A DNA stretch of 64,000 nucleotides, from positions 124,001 through 188,000 of the forward strand of contig NZ_VNJJ01000008.1 in NCBI RefSeq assembly GCF_007786475.1, read 5' to 3'. Under the pieces are notes generated by a model, which saw nothing but the letters and a program-made list of their open reading frames with translations, ran no database searches and was not told where the DNA came from. Source of the stretch: Cohnella terricola. Its GTDB lineage: Bacteria; Bacillota; Bacilli; Paenibacillales; Paenibacillaceae. The position numbers and the translations under genes are program-made. The first letter of the stretch is position 1. Each line of letters opens with the position of its first letter. Below, piece after piece: positions 63,467 to 64,000 of this stretch.

Positions 63467-63613
63467 GCGGACAAGCCAAGACCTTAGTCTAACCCCGACT
63501 GGACGAAAGACAGTTCGAGAACCCGACGAGAAGCGATGGGAGCCGGGGCGGCGGGAGGATACAATGAATTCAACGCGGAAAACGGCGAATACGTTGGCAA
63601 GGGTGGGTTTACG

Positions 63614-64000
63614 ATGGGCAATCAACCTATGGCTAGGCAAACGATCTGGCTCATGTGGGAAAATGCGATCGGAAGGATCATAGGCATGACGAGCGAATAT
63701 ACGTTAGAAGCCGGGATGTGCAAGGTGCTGGTCAAGAAGCATTCCGGGGACGACATCGTATGCGAGGACGGAACCCGGATTCGTAAAGGGGACCGCGTCG
63801 GCGAGTTGCATCTGAATAACCGGATGGTGTTGGAGCTGACTCGTCAAGCTGGCCCGAACCGGGCCGCGCTTCGGACGGCTCGTCTTGCCCGCGATTCCCT
63901 TCAGAGGATTTCGGAAGAATGGGAGAAACGGCCGGAGATGGCCGAGATGAAAGCATTGGTGGGGGTAACCCTGCTTCATCGGGGGCTGACCCATGGACTT
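63614..64000 (+). CDS. YkoP-like protein, 5' part (3' end outside window)
   Basis: 129 residues are visible: IWLMWENAIGRI, GTRIRKGDRVGELHLNNRMVLEL and VGVTLLHRG match the YkoP-like domain seen next to, or fused with, polysaccharide deacetylases in Firmicutes. ATG 63614 has AAGGGTGG upstream. The frame is open upstream to before 63541 as well, so an earlier start cannot be excluded. The role is unknown. Confidence 0.75.
   Translation, partial: MGNQPMARQTIWLMWENAIGRIIGMTSEYTLEAGMCKVLVKKHSGDDIVCEDGTRIRKGDRVGELHLNNRMVLELTRQAGPNRAALRTARLARDSLQRISEEWEKRPEMAEMKALVGVTLLHRGLTHGL

Noticed and set aside
63465-63683. 72-residue frame after uvrC
   Set aside because: It begins inside the uvrC terminator region, has a low-complexity basic translation and overlaps the better-supported YkoP-like gene in another frame.

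Overview
The window looks like chromosomal DNA from an aerobic, endospore-forming member of the Paenibacillaceae (Paenibacillus/Cohnella-like). The reasons are the many sporulation genes (YunB, LytH-type M23 peptidase, YlbJ, alpha/beta SASP, GerQ-like coat protein, YjcZ-type peptide, Spo0E-like phosphatase, YheC/D-type ATP-grasp, Sda), Bacillus-type SD sequences (AGGAGG) with many TTG/GTG starts, a T-box leader on trpS, the DnaB/DnaI helicase loaders, and menaquinone made through futalosine (MqnE plus a UbiD decarboxylase). No rRNA, tRNA, transposase, prophage or CRISPR was found.

Layout. 1-1458: 3' end of a PKD-repeat protein. 1638-8789: a block resembling Bacillus yunB-lytH-lipA-yutD, apparently split by tandem array 1 and a kduI / DeoR regulator / kduD pectin-uronate cassette. 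8858-14754: nadK, ylbJ, globin, DUF2225 and pepF (yjb-like). 14931-19367: a hypothetical gene, a two-gene permease with a Zur-like box, T-box/trpS and a SASP. 19501-23475: a YfhP-like protein, a GerQ-like coat protein, ctaB and SCO. 23541-24135: tandem array 2. 24136-31356: a toprim protein, YjcZ-like peptide, MFS transporter, transglutaminase, class B PBP, HAD phosphatase and DUF456. 31389-37398: a MurJ/SpoVB-type flippase overlapping a DUF2515 gene, a lipoprotein, a thioredoxin and ctaA. 37417-43714: UbiD, HEPN, SDR, NifU-like, YuzB, YutJ-like and mqnE. 43920-44285: tandem array 3. 44432-53821: HesB/IscA, a LexA-controlled YolD-like operon, Spo0E, YheC/D, DnaA-box-controlled sda, ferredoxin reductase, Rex-controlled ndh, aspA, hemQ, yuiB and gtrA. 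53942-56449: dnaB-dnaI. 56555-57545: a small repeat cluster and tandem array 4. 57806-60884: sulfate transporter operon without its ATPase. 60954-64000: yqzM, a MITE-like element, LexA-controlled uvrC and a YkoP-like gene cut by the window end.

How the genes fit together. Respiratory genes recur: ctaB and ctaA (heme O and heme A), SCO (copper delivery to the oxidase), hemQ (heme b), ndh under a Rex-like operator, and the menaquinone enzymes. Sporulation and cell-cycle control recur too: sda sits behind good DnaA boxes, as in Bacillus subtilis.

The most unusual content is the repeats. There are four separate intergenic tandem arrays (about 12, 12, 6-8 and 16 units), and every one has an exact 51-bp period although the sequences differ. 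Arrays 1-3 and a small fifth cluster share a 21-nt hairpin motif, TAACGG-N9-CCNTTA. Array 4 keeps the period but carries a different imperfect hairpin. I regard this as the best candidate for an undescribed element family. The long open frames inside these arrays follow from a period divisible by three and are not called as genes.
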